DNA of 42,530 nucleotides. Source: Pseudomonadota bacterium. GTDB taxonomy: Bacteria > Pseudomonadota > Gammaproteobacteria > Xanthomonadales > Rhodanobacteraceae. Where the stretch lies: positions 1 to 42,530 of the forward strand of contig JAJXWU010000205.1 in the NCBI GenBank assembly GCA_021781425.1, written 5' to 3'. Below the pieces are notes generated by a model. It was given only the letters and a program-made list of their open reading frames with translations. It was not told the origin of the DNA and did no database searches. Position 1 is the stretch's first letter. Each line of letters begins with the position of its first letter. A program made the position numbers and the translations under genes. Positions 18,159 to 25,266 of the stretch are shown one piece after another.

Positions 18159-18674
18159 TCAGCCGCCCCAGCCGAAGGGCGATTGGCGGCTCGAAACACG
18201 GCCTTTGCCGGTGAAGAAAACCGAGCCACGTCCGATACCCGGATAGGCGTAGTACCAGACGCGGCGGCCGTCGATCATAAACTGGCGCGAAGGGGCGCCG
18301 AGCAACGTGGCCACCTCGTCCTGACTCATCGCCGGCCGGATCTGCGACCAGCGTTCCCTGAGCGCCTCTTCCGGGCTGACCTGGCCGGCCTGAAGCACCG
18401 CCGCCGGGGCGGCGGTAGTGGGTGGGACGGCAACAGCTGCCGCTGGGGCCGCCTGCGGCACGGGCGGTTGCGGGGCGGCAGGTGCCGGCGCGGCGGCGGC
18501 AATTGCCGCCAGCCGGTTCACCTGTTCCTGCAGCTGCACAACGAGGGTGCGCAGCGCGTCGACCTGCTCGCGCAGCGCCGCCTCCTCAGAAGAGGCGGCG
18601 TGCACGGGAGCAGCAGCCAGAGTCAGCGCCAATAGCAGCGCCCGGCATGCGGTGCCGTTAACGCGACGCCGCAT
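18159..18674 (-). CDS. Periplasmic protein with coiled coil and BamE/SmpA-like C-terminal domain
   Basis: The 171-residue protein has a signal peptide (about 1-26, ending PVHA), then a coiled coil (about 28-60, EEAALREQVDALRTLVVQLQ). An Ala/Pro-rich linker covers about 61-105. The C-terminal domain WSQIRPAMSQDEVATLLGAP...VWYYAYPGIGRGSVFF resembles the SmpA/BamE fold. There is no lipobox cysteine, so it is not an obvious lipoprotein. It is the third gene of the cytochrome-porin operon, and its start overlaps the c4-type gene by 17 bases. It might help assembly of the barrel or connect it to the cell wall. That role is inference; the domain call is by pattern. Confidence 0.7.
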   Translation of the reverse strand: MRRRVNGTACRALLLALTLAAAPVHAASSEEAALREQVDALRTLVVQLQEQVNRLAAIAAAAPAPAAPQPPVPQAAPAAAVAVPPTTAAPAAVLQAGQVSPEEALRERWSQIRPAMSQDEVATLLGAPSRQFMIDGRRVWYYAYPGIGRGSVFFTGKGRVSSRQSPFGWGG

Positions 18675-19260
18675 AGGTAGCCACCGCTTTCATCTGCTCG
18701 GGCGTAAGTGTGCGCGCAACAGCCAGCATGATCGGCGCGTTGGAGCGCGTTCCCGACTTGAAGCCTTCCAACTGCGCGGCGAGATAGTCCACGTGCTGAC
18801 CGGCCAGCCGCGGAAATGCCTTGTCACCAAGCGCTTGTGCACCGTGACAAGTGGCGCAGGCTGGAACCCCTTGGGTCGGAATCCCTTTTGTATAGATTTT
18901 CTCTCCTTCGGCCATCAGCACCGGACTGCCCGGTTGGCCCGGTGCCGGCTTCTGCGCTGCGTAATAGGCGGCCAGGCCCTTGATTGTGTCGTCGCTCAAT
19001 TGCGAAGCCATGCCCCACATGTATGCCTGCGCATTCGGGTCGCCTCGCTGATGGTCGCGGAAGGCATAAAGCTGCAGCGTGATATAGGCAGGCTGCTGGC
19101 CGGCGAGGTTGGGGAATACCGGCGAAATGCTGTGCCCTTCGGGTCCATGGCACGCCGAACAAACGCCCTGGGTGAGCGAAGCTGGGTCCTGTTGTGCGAT
19201 GGCGGAGCCTGCGATCGCGGCTAATACCACCACTGCAGCCCCAGCGAGAAACTTGTTCAT
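18658..19260 (-). CDS. Dihaem periplasmic cytochrome c, c4 type
   Basis: The 200-residue protein has a signal peptide (about 1-22, ending GSAIA). Two similar haem domains carry C34-S-A-C-H38 and C135-A-T-C-H139. Each is followed by a FPNLAGQ/FPRLAGQ motif and an axial methionine candidate (YMWGMA, NAPIML). This is the cytochrome c4 plan. c4 proteins shuttle electrons in the periplasm; in Acidithiobacillus the c4-type Cyc1 accepts electrons from the outer-membrane Cyc2. Here it lies 12 bp downstream of a Cyc2-like gene, which supports a similar relay. Confidence 0.92.
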   Translation of the reverse strand: MNKFLAGAAVVVLAAIAGSAIAQQDPASLTQGVCSACHGPEGHSISPVFPNLAGQQPAYITLQLYAFRDHQRGDPNAQAYMWGMASQLSDDTIKGLAAYYAAQKPAPGQPGSPVLMAEGEKIYTKGIPTQGVPACATCHGAQALGDKAFPRLAGQHVDYLAAQLEGFKSGTRSNAPIMLAVARTLTPEQMKAVATYAASR

Positions 19261-19272
19261 GATCCTGACTCC

Positions 19273-20640
19273 TCAGAAGTTGATCCAGCCCAGCAGGTAC
19301 AGCGTGTTGTTGTCGCTCGCATTCCTGCCTGACCCGTCGTAGTTGGTACCACCGCCGTTGAACCTGCTGTAGTTCGTGTACTGCAGCGCCAATTTGGTGT
19401 TCTCGTATGGCACCCAGTCGAGCTCTGCCGTCCACCCCTTGGTGTCGGGCCGGCTGTTGCCGTAGCCGGAGAACAGCACCGGTGCGTACAGCAGGGCGTC
19501 GGCCGAACCGGTGGTCGAGAAGTAGCCGAGCGCGGCGCCATAGGTGCGGCGGAAGTAGTAGCTTGCGCCCAGCCGCAGCGTCTTCAGATTATCGCTCCGG
19601 TTGCTCGACGCTCCGGCGGCGAAAGAGGCATCCAGCGTCTGCGTCTCGCGGATGTAGGTGGCGGTGGCCGTGAACAAGTGGTCGTCTCCGATGTACTGGT
19701 ACTGCGAGTCCCCGGCCCAGTCACGGTAGCGATTGGTCGGCCCGGTCAGCGGTGCACCGCCACCGGGGTAAAGGTCGGCGTCAATACCGTAGGTGCCCAC
19801 CTCCCAGGACTGCCGGTCCCACTGCCGCTCGTAGGCCAGACGCCAGTAGGGCGCGTTGGCGTTGACGACGCTCTTGCTCGTGCTATCGATGACCGCCGCG
19901 GCCGGCGCCGAGCGGTAGGCCCCGAGCTCGGCATAAAAGGCATTGTCCCAGGAAGCGTACGCGCTCAGGCCGGCGACGCCGGCGCCTACGAGGCCGCCGT
20001 CTATCATCGTGGTCGCGCCCGCCGAGGGCGCAGTCGAACTGCGCTGGTCGAACGGCGTCTGCCACGCCGGCGTGCTGTTCCACAAGTCCTGCACGGTGGG
20101 ATTGTTGTTGAAGCTCATGCCCCAAAGGAAATGGTCATTCACCATCTTCGCATAGCGGATGTCGGTGTTGTCCCAGCCGAACGATCCGGCCGTGCCGTCG
20201 TAGGTCATCTGTATGAAAGCACCCAGATTCGGCGCGATGCGCCCAGCGTAGAACAGGCTCGCCTGCTGCGGGAACAGCACCTGGCCATTCTTGGCCTGTG
20301 CATCGGGTACGCCGGAATCGGGAACGGCTTTTTGGGTTTGCGAGTACGAGGTCTGGAACATCATCGACAGCGGCGGCAGCTGATTGAGCAACAATGTTTG
20401 TTCTTTGCTTGTGTTCGTGCCGCTGACCTGCTGCAGGTTGTCAATCGTGTAGCCATTGAGCTTGAACCGACGACCGAAGGGCGTCAGCTCGGGAAAGACC
20501 GTGTGGCAAGCCTCGCAGGCCATCCCGGTCTGGCGGGCGAAGCTCGGCACAGCCCGTGCGCTGCCCGGGGCCAGCAGCAGTGCGCCACATGCCACCGCCA
20601 GCAACGCGAGGAATGATCCGCATTTGCTCTGCATCTTCAT
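19273..20640 (-). CDS. Outer-membrane fused cytochrome-porin, Cyc2-like
   Basis: The 455-residue protein has a signal peptide (1-30, ending SARA) and, at the mature N-terminus, a single c-haem motif, VPSFARQTGMACEACHT (C42, C45, H46), followed by FGRRFKLNGYT. The remaining roughly 390 residues alternate short aromatic beta strands and turns and end in phenylalanine (LLGWINF), the usual outer-membrane barrel signal. This mono-haem-plus-porin plan, with PxFARQTG just before the haem, is that of Cyc2, the outer-membrane Fe(II) oxidase of iron oxidisers, and its wider relatives. Family membership is inferred from plan and motif; iron oxidation is not shown. GGAG precedes the ATG. It is first in an operon with the c4 gene and has an FNR box at its promoter. 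Confidence 0.75.
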   Translation of the reverse strand: MKMQSKCGSFLALLAVACGALLLAPGSARAVPSFARQTGMACEACHTVFPELTPFGRRFKLNGYTIDNLQQVSGTNTSKEQTLLLNQLPPLSMMFQTSYSQTQKAVPDSGVPDAQAKNGQVLFPQQASLFYAGRIAPNLGAFIQMTYDGTAGSFGWDNTDIRYAKMVNDHFLWGMSFNNNPTVQDLWNSTPAWQTPFDQRSSTAPSAGATTMIDGGLVGAGVAGLSAYASWDNAFYAELGAYRSAPAAAVIDSTSKSVVNANAPYWRLAYERQWDRQSWEVGTYGIDADLYPGGGAPLTGPTNRYRDWAGDSQYQYIGDDHLFTATATYIRETQTLDASFAAGASSNRSDNLKTLRLGASYYFRRTYGAALGYFSTTGSADALLYAPVLFSGYGNSRPDTKGWTAELDWVPYENTKLALQYTNYSRFNGGGTNYDGSGRNASDNNTLYLLGWINF

Positions 20641-20672
20641 TGCGCTCTCCTATCGAATCTGATCTGTGGGGA

Positions 20673-20714
20673 AATTTACTACGCCACTCCATGGCTCGCA
20701 TTGATGCAAGTCAA
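20673..20714 (-). promoter_or_regulatory. FNR box and -10 element of the cytochrome-porin operon (also upstream of hemN)
   Basis: The box TTGATGCAAGTCAA (20701-20714) matches the FNR/ANR/DNR consensus TTGAT-N4-ATCAA at 9 of 10 positions. Read toward the cytochrome-porin gene, a class II position (centre at -41.5) puts transcription start near 20666 and the -10 at 20678-20673. TAAATT is found exactly there. The leader would be about 26 bases with GGAG before the ATG. The same box ends 34 bases ahead of the chosen hemN start, but no good -10 fits on that strand. Confidence 0.7.
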
Positions 20715-20748
20715 TGCAACCCTCGGGTTCGACGTTCACCATTGCCCA

Positions 20749-22143
20749 ATGTCAACCCATGCCACCTTCGACCCCGGCCTTATCGCGCGCTACGACGTGA
20801 ACGGTCCGCGCTACACCTCCTACCCGGCCGCGCCACAGTTTCACGCCGGATTCGGCGAGATGCAACTGCGCGCTGCCGCGCTCGCCTCCAACGACGATCC
20901 GATTCCGCGGCCGCTGTCGCTGTACGTGCATATTCCATTTTGCCTGAGTCCGTGCTTCTACTGCGGCTGCACGCGCCTCATCACCCGCGACAAGGGCAGG
21001 ACGCCGATCTACCTGCAGCGCCTGCACCGCGAGATCGAGCTGACCGCGCCGCTGTTCGACCGCGACCGGCCCGTGTTGCAACTGCACTTCGGCGGCGGCA
21101 CGCCGAATTTTCTTGATCCGGCGCAGATGGCCGAACTGCTCGAATCGCTGGCTCAGCATTTTTCCTTCAGCCGCGATGCACGGCGCGAATTCGGCATCGA
21201 ACTCGACCCGCGCTTCTGCGACGCTGCCTATGTGCGCGCATTGGCCCCGCTCGGCTTCAATCGCGTCTCGGTCGGCATCCAGGACTTCGATCCCGAGGTG
21301 CAGGCGGCGGTGAACCGAATCCAAAGTGTGGCGCAAACGCGCGCGGTGCTCGATGCGGCGCGGGAAGCGGGATTCCGCTCGGCGAGCGTGGACCTGATCT
21401 ACGGTTTGCCGAAGCAAACCTTGAGCGGCTTTGCACGCACGCTCGACGAGGTGATTGCACTGGCGCCTGACCGCATCGCCGCCTACGCCTACGCGCACCT
21501 GCCGGAACGCTTCAAGGCGCAGCGCCAGATCCACGCCGCCGACCTGCCGGATGCGGCCGGGCGTCTGAACCTGCTCGGCCTGACGGTGGAAAAGCTGACG
21601 CAAGCCGGCTATCGCTACATCGGCATGGATCACTTCGCGCGCGCGGACGACGAATTGGCGCGCGCGCAGGACGCTGGCACCCTGCAGCGCAATTTCCAGG
21701 GCTACTCCACCCACGGCGGCTGCGATCTGATCGGCCTGGGCATGAGCGCGATCTCGCACGTCGGCGCGAGCTTCAGCCAGAACGCACGCGCGCTGCCCGG
21801 CTATTACGCCGCGCTCGACACCGGTCGCCTGCCGACCGCGCGCGGGCTGGCGCTGAGCGAGGACGACCTGATCCGCGCCGATGCGATCACGCAACTCATG
21901 TGCCACGGCGCGCTCGACATCGCCGCGTTGCAGACGCGCCATCGCCTGGACTTCGGCTTGTACTTCGCGGCGGAACTGCAGCGCCTGGCACGGCTGGAAA
22001 ACGACGGTTTGATCCGGATCGCGCCGGAGGCCCTGCGTGTCACTCCGCGCGGCCGCTTCCTGCTGCGCAATATCGCCATGTGTTTCGACGCCTACCTCGC
22101 GCACGAGGCCGCACCTGCGGTACGCTATTCGCGAACCCTGTAA
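20749..22143 (+). CDS. hemN: Oxygen-independent coproporphyrinogen III oxidase
   Basis: HemN is a radical-SAM enzyme that makes protoporphyrinogen IX without oxygen, which anaerobic haem supply requires. The 464-residue protein has the [4Fe-4S] motif C65-x3-C69-x2-C72 with a fourth cysteine (HIPFCLSPCFYCGC). HFGGGTPNFL and the C-terminal HemN domain follow. I chose the ATG at 20749 because the longer frame would start inside the FNR box at 20701. It diverges from the haem-rich cytochrome operon and is followed by fnr after 32 bp. Confidence 0.95.
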   Translation: MSTHATFDPGLIARYDVNGPRYTSYPAAPQFHAGFGEMQLRAAALASNDDPIPRPLSLYVHIPFCLSPCFYCGCTRLITRDKGRTPIYLQRLHREIELTAPLFDRDRPVLQLHFGGGTPNFLDPAQMAELLESLAQHFSFSRDARREFGIELDPRFCDAAYVRALAPLGFNRVSVGIQDFDPEVQAAVNRIQSVAQTRAVLDAAREAGFRSASVDLIYGLPKQTLSGFARTLDEVIALAPDRIAAYAYAHLPERFKAQRQIHAADLPDAAGRLNLLGLTVEKLTQAGYRYIGMDHFARADDELARAQDAGTLQRNFQGYSTHGGCDLIGLGMSAISHVGASFSQNARALPGYYAALDTGRLPTARGLALSEDDLIRADAITQLMCHGALDIAALQTRHRLDFGLYFAAELQRLARLENDGLIRIAPEALRVTPRGRFLLRNIAMCFDAYLAHEAAPAVRYSRTL

Positions 22144-22175
22144 CCCGGCCACCCGCCGGGCGGCCGGACACGCGC

Positions 22176-22934
22176 ATGACCCAATGGTCCCAACGCGGCA
22201 GGTTGCTGCCGCAGAATTCGATCGCCGACGACGGCGACGAAGTGCATTTCTGCTCGACCTGTGCGTTCGGCTCGGCCTGTCTGCCGGCCGGTCTGGACAA
22301 GACCGCGCTGAACGAATTGCACATGCTGGTCGGACACGTCGGCCCGTTCCACGACGGCGACATCGTGTTCCGCAGCGGCGAACGCTTCGGCGCAGTGTTC
22401 GCGGTGCGCGCCGGCATGGTCAAGACGCGCCAGCTCGACGACGAGGGCCATGAGCAGGTGCTTGGCTTTCATCTGCCCGGCGAGATGATCGGACTGGACG
22501 CGATCCATCCGGCGAAGTATCCCTGCGATGCGATCGCGCTGGATACGGTGTTCGTGTGCCGCTTTTCGTTTCCTGCTCTGTCCACTCTCGCAACGAAGAT
22601 CCCGGATGTGCAAGGACGCCTGTTCGATCTGCTCAGCGCCGACATCGGCAAGTCCGCCCGCTATTCCGGCGACCACGCGGCGGACGAGCGCCTCGCTGCC
22701 TTTTTGCTCGATCTGAGCGGCCGCTACGCCGCGCGCGGCTTTGCGCCGAATGCGTTCCGCCTGGTCATGCCACGCGCCGACATCGCCAATTTCCTGCGTC
22801 TGGCCGCCGAAACGGTGAGCCGCGTGCTACGCCGTTTCCAGGATCAGAACCTGATCCGCGTCGACGGCCGCGAGGTAGAGCTGACCGACAAGGCCGCGCT
22901 GCACAAGCTCGCACGGCATATCCTGCGCGATTGA
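22176..22934 (+). CDS. fnr: FNR-type oxygen-sensing transcriptional regulator
   Basis: The 252-residue Crp/Fnr-family activator shows the N-terminal cluster cysteines C26-x2-C29-x5-C35 (FCSTCAFGSAC). C128 (TVFVCRFSF) is at the place of the fourth ligand. These should hold an oxygen-labile [4Fe-4S] cluster. The cyclic-nucleotide-like beta roll (about 50-135) is followed by the dimer helix and a helix-turn-helix with E212, S215 and R216 (AETVSRVLRRF), the residues that read TTGAT. Four matching boxes lie within 6.5 kb. The ATG at 22176 was chosen; the frame is open upstream only as hemN shadow. Confidence 0.95.
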   Translation: MTQWSQRGRLLPQNSIADDGDEVHFCSTCAFGSACLPAGLDKTALNELHMLVGHVGPFHDGDIVFRSGERFGAVFAVRAGMVKTRQLDDEGHEQVLGFHLPGEMIGLDAIHPAKYPCDAIALDTVFVCRFSFPALSTLATKIPDVQGRLFDLLSADIGKSARYSGDHAADERLAAFLLDLSGRYAARGFAPNAFRLVMPRADIANFLRLAAETVSRVLRRFQDQNLIRVDGREVELTDKAALHKLARHILRD

Positions 22935-22990
22935 AGAAGCCGGCGCTGAGGGTCGGTCACCCGCAAGAGCGACAGAAGGTCACACCATCA

Positions 22991-23461
22991 CTAGCCACGA
23001 CCCTTCTTGCCTCGTCTCGCACGGGCAGACTGAATACTCTCGAGACGAGACTGTGCTTCGCGCTTACCCAGTCCCCGCATCGCGCTGATGGCAACCACCT
23101 GCTCCTTGCGTGGCGTGGCTTTCTTGGCTTCCCAGTTGTAGACCGATTGCTCGCTGACGCCCAAAAGCAGCGCCAATTGCACCGCGGACAACCCGAGCCG
23201 CTTGCGCAACGAGCGCAACCCCTTCGCAACGAATCTGAGGGGCCGATCGGGAAGCGCTCCGGCTTTGATATCGACGTCATCCTTTGTGCGCCTTTCCAGC
23301 AATGCCGACTTCCTCTGCAGCGCGATTACCTGGCGCTTCAGCGCGGCAATCTCACGCCGGTACGAAGCGGACGCCTTTTTGACGCCCGCCATTTCCTGGC
23401 GGATTTCCCGTTTGCTAAGTCGCGTTATTTCCGCCTTCAAGAGTGCGCCGATATTGGGCAT
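22991..23461 (-). CDS. Coiled-coil protein with C-terminal XRE-type helix-turn-helix
   Basis: The product has 156 residues. The N-terminal part is basic and helical, with a coiled-coil pattern at about 25-60 (YRREIAALKRQVIALQRKSALLERR). The C-terminal half carries an XRE-type DNA-binding domain (LRSLRKRLGLSAVQLALLLGVSEQSVYNWEAKKATP) and a basic tail ending in KKGRG. It lies 16 bp after the HU-like gene in the same operon. The ATG at 23461, with GAGG upstream, is preferred over the TTG at 23470. It is probably a nucleoid-associated regulator and may act on its own promoter; no function is established. Confidence 0.75.
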   Translation of the reverse strand: MPNIGALLKAEITRLSKREIRQEMAGVKKASASYRREIAALKRQVIALQRKSALLERRTKDDVDIKAGALPDRPLRFVAKGLRSLRKRLGLSAVQLALLLGVSEQSVYNWEAKKATPRKEQVVAISAMRGLGKREAQSRLESIQSARARRGKKGRG

Positions 23462-23477
23462 GACTCGCAATCCTCGA

Positions 23478-23855
23478 TCAGGCGGCGGCGTCTTTGAGTT
23501 TCTTCAATGGACGCACCTTTACCCGGACCGAGGCCGGCTTGGCCGCGAACCATTGTTCCTGCTTGGTGAACGGATTGATGCCCTTGCGCTTGGGCTTGGC
23601 CGGGATCGCAGCAACCGTGATCTTCAGCAGGCCTGGCAGCACAAACGTGCGCGCACCGTTCTTGTTGACCGAACCGACCACTGCGCCTTCAAGCGCCGCG
23701 AGTACGGAGCGGACGTCCTTGACCATGACGCCACACGTGTCTGTGATGTACTCGACCAACCCGGATTTGCTGAGAACCTGCTTGATCGGCTTGTTGGCGG
23801 GCGACTTGGATGCGGACTTCGGTGCGACTTTCTTCGCGGCCTTCTTGGTTGCCAT
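23478..23855 (-). CDS. HU-like DNA-binding protein with Lys/Ala-rich N-terminal extension
   Basis: The 125-residue protein has a Lys/Ala/Ser/Pro-rich N-terminus (about 1-30, MATKKAAKKVAPKSASKS), then an HU/IHF-like domain. The helical part is LSKSGLVEYITDTCGVMVKDVRSVLAALEGAV. The arm region VLPGLLKITVAAIPAKPKRKGINPF replaces the usual RNPRTGE arm. The tail repeats reach a basic end (VRVKVRPLKKLKD). Such extended HU proteins bind DNA non-specifically and may compact the nucleoid. The ATG at 23855 is preferred to the upstream start at 23888. It is first gene of a two-gene operon with an XRE-type protein. Confidence 0.78.
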   Translation of the reverse strand: MATKKAAKKVAPKSASKSPANKPIKQVLSKSGLVEYITDTCGVMVKDVRSVLAALEGAVVGSVNKNGARTFVLPGLLKITVAAIPAKPKRKGINPFTKQEQWFAAKPASVRVKVRPLKKLKDAAA

Positions 23856-23911
23856 GATCTTTCCCTTTTGATGTTTGTAAAGGCGCATGCCGACGAGCCA
23901 TGCGGAACCGT

Positions 23912-23941
23912 GAATGTACGCTACATTCTACGCGCGGCCAA
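23912..23941 (-). promoter_or_regulatory. Candidate promoter with overlapping operator for the HU/XRE operon
   Basis: A perfect inverted repeat GAATGTA-CGC-TACATTC (23912-23928) overlaps a possible promoter on the minus strand. The -35-like TTGGCC (23941-23936) lies 17 bases from the -10-like TACATT (23918-23913). The repeat thus spans the -10 and part of the spacer, as repressor sites often do. It lies 57 bp before the start of the HU-like gene. Confidence 0.5.
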
Positions 23942-24364
23942 GCGATTTGGTGTGTGTTCTAGCCATGGTGGCCGATTAGGCGTGTTCTGTCGGCTGCTGC
24001 GAAATCCCCGGCGTTCGGTTGCGATCGATGGATTTTTTCAACGGTTTCGACTCGAGAAGCGATCCACGAATGCACCTTCGCCGGAGTCTGGTTTCCCGCG
24101 TTTTCATCGTCCGGCTGGCGCACCCAGCATCGATCAGCGCGGCTTGCCACGATCACCCTTGCCGTCGACTTCGGTGCGGATCAGCGTCAGGCGACAGAAA
24201 ACCCTATTTTTCTCGACACCTTTGAAGGCTACTGATACTTACAGCGGGCGATAACCCCCGCGGGCCCGCCTCGTCCCAATCCGCGTTTTTGTCCCGCCTA
24301 TCGCGCGGTATCGCGTCGGCAGGGCTACGCCACCATCCGAACATCGCCACTACGCACGCGGCAA
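23942..24364. other. Gene-poor stretch
   Basis: I find no convincing gene in these 420 bp. Short open frames on both strands lack start signals and recognisable motifs. The stretch GCGGGCGATAACCCCCGCGG near 24244-24263 can fold as a GC-rich hairpin and could mark the 3' end of the minus-strand gene that stops at 24365. Confidence 0.5.
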
Positions 24365-24706
24365 TCAAGCCGGGGAAACATCCGACCCCGCCGCGGCGGC
24401 TTTGCCGGCAGAGTCGGCCTCCAGTGCAGCGTTCAATTCCGCAATCAGCACCCGTGCCTGATCGCGCAGCGCCGCGTAGGCGGGCTCCCACTGCTCCGGC
24501 CGCGGCGCAGCGAGTCCGAAACGCTGCAAGCGCGATGCCGCCGAGCGCAGTTGCGCGCGCAGACGCGTGATTTCGGCGAGCGCCGCATCGTGCTCGTCCT
24601 TGCCGATGAGCAGCACCTTGCGGTCGCGGCACACGCCGATGCACGGTTGCGGTGCCTCGATCCTGCCGCAGCCGATGCATTGCCATGCCTGGATATATTC
24701 GGCCAC
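24365..24706 (-). CDS. Small four-cysteine (zinc-ribbon-like) protein
   Basis: The product is 113 residues from a GTG at 24706, chosen because AGGAG lies 7 bases ahead of it. The N-terminus carries a tight cysteine cluster WQCIGCGRIEAPQPCIGVC (C-x2-C-x8-C-x3-C), able to bind zinc or an iron-sulfur cluster. A coiled coil (about 40-60, HDAALAEITRLRAQLRSAASRL) and an Ala-rich tail follow. I have the impression that this cysteine motif recurs in proteobacterial proteins, but I know no assigned function. The longer frame to a TTG at 24772 starts inside an FNR box and is rejected. The FNR box suggests anaerobic expression. Confidence 0.7.
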   Translation of the reverse strand: MAEYIQAWQCIGCGRIEAPQPCIGVCRDRKVLLIGKDEHDAALAEITRLRAQLRSAASRLQRFGLAAPRPEQWEPAYAALRDQARVLIAELNAALEADSAGKAAAAGSDVSPA

Positions 24707-24758
24707 GCGCGTCTCTCCTGCCAGGCCGTGAGCATGCGCTGTCGCAGTCGGTGTCGCG

Positions 24759-24772
24759 TTGATCGCGGTCAA
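24759..24772. promoter_or_regulatory. FNR box upstream of the four-cysteine gene
   Basis: TTGATCGCGGTCAA matches TTGAT-N4-ATCAA at 9 of 10 positions. Its centre lies 59 bases from the GTG at 24706. A class II arrangement would put transcription start near 24724 and the -10 at CATGCT (3 of 6 matches), leaving an 18-base leader with AGGAG. It also lies 80 bp before the divergent SirB2-type gene. Confidence 0.55.
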
Positions 24773-24852
24773 ACGATCCGCGCCCGCGGGTGCGGCGTTC
24801 GCCGTGAATCCCTTTCAGCCCGGCCGCGACAAAATTCCCGGATAATGTATGG

Positions 24853-25257
24853 ATGCTCGAGCTCTATCCGCAGATCAAACTGATCCACATCGCTTGCGTC
24901 GTCCTCTCCGGCAGCCTGTTCGCGCTGCGCGGAACGATCCTGATTCTGGCCGGATCGCAATGGGTCCATCACCCGATCGTGCGTCGCACGACGTACCTGA
25001 TCGACACCACCCTGCTGGCCGCCGGCATCGCACTCGCCGCGATGCTGCACCAGTATCCGTTCGTGCAAGCCTGGCTCACCGCCAAGGTGCTGCTGCTCGT
25101 GGTCTACATCGTGCTCGGCGTGTTCGCCCTGCGCCGCGGACGCACGCGCGGCAGCCGCGCCGGATTCTTCTTTGCCGCGCTCGCGGTGTACCTGTTCATC
25201 GCGAGCATCGCGATTGCGCACGATCCGCGCGGCCTATTCACGCGGTTCGTGCGCTGA
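24853..25257 (+). CDS. SirB2-family small membrane protein
   Basis: The 134-residue protein has about four membrane helices: IKLIHIACVVLSGSLFALRG, LIDTTLLAAGIALAAML, LTAKVLLLVVYIVLGVFAL and FAALAVYLFIASIAIAH. The charge and His pattern match the SirB2 family, an uncharacterised family of inner-membrane proteins. GATAAT lies 7 bases ahead of the ATG at 24853 and no ribosome binding site is visible, so the message may be leaderless. It lies next to, and divergent from, the FNR-box gene. It converges on the porin gene 9 bp away. Confidence 0.82.
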   Translation: MLELYPQIKLIHIACVVLSGSLFALRGTILILAGSQWVHHPIVRRTTYLIDTTLLAAGIALAAMLHQYPFVQAWLTAKVLLLVVYIVLGVFALRRGRTRGSRAGFFFAALAVYLFIASIAIAHDPRGLFTRFVR

Positions 25258-25266
25258 TGCGCGCGA

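Noticed and set aside
20701-20748. N-terminal extension of hemN starting at TTG/ATG 20701-20704
   Set aside because: The extension overlaps the FNR box and has no family similarity; MSTHATFDPG at 20749 is the natural start.
23942-24364. Possible degraded gene in the gene-poor stretch
   Set aside because: No frame gives a recognisable motif on either strand; only short peptides result.
24707-24772. Longer start (TTG at 24772) for the four-cysteine gene
   Set aside because: The TTG is part of an FNR box, and AGGAG directly precedes the GTG at 24706.
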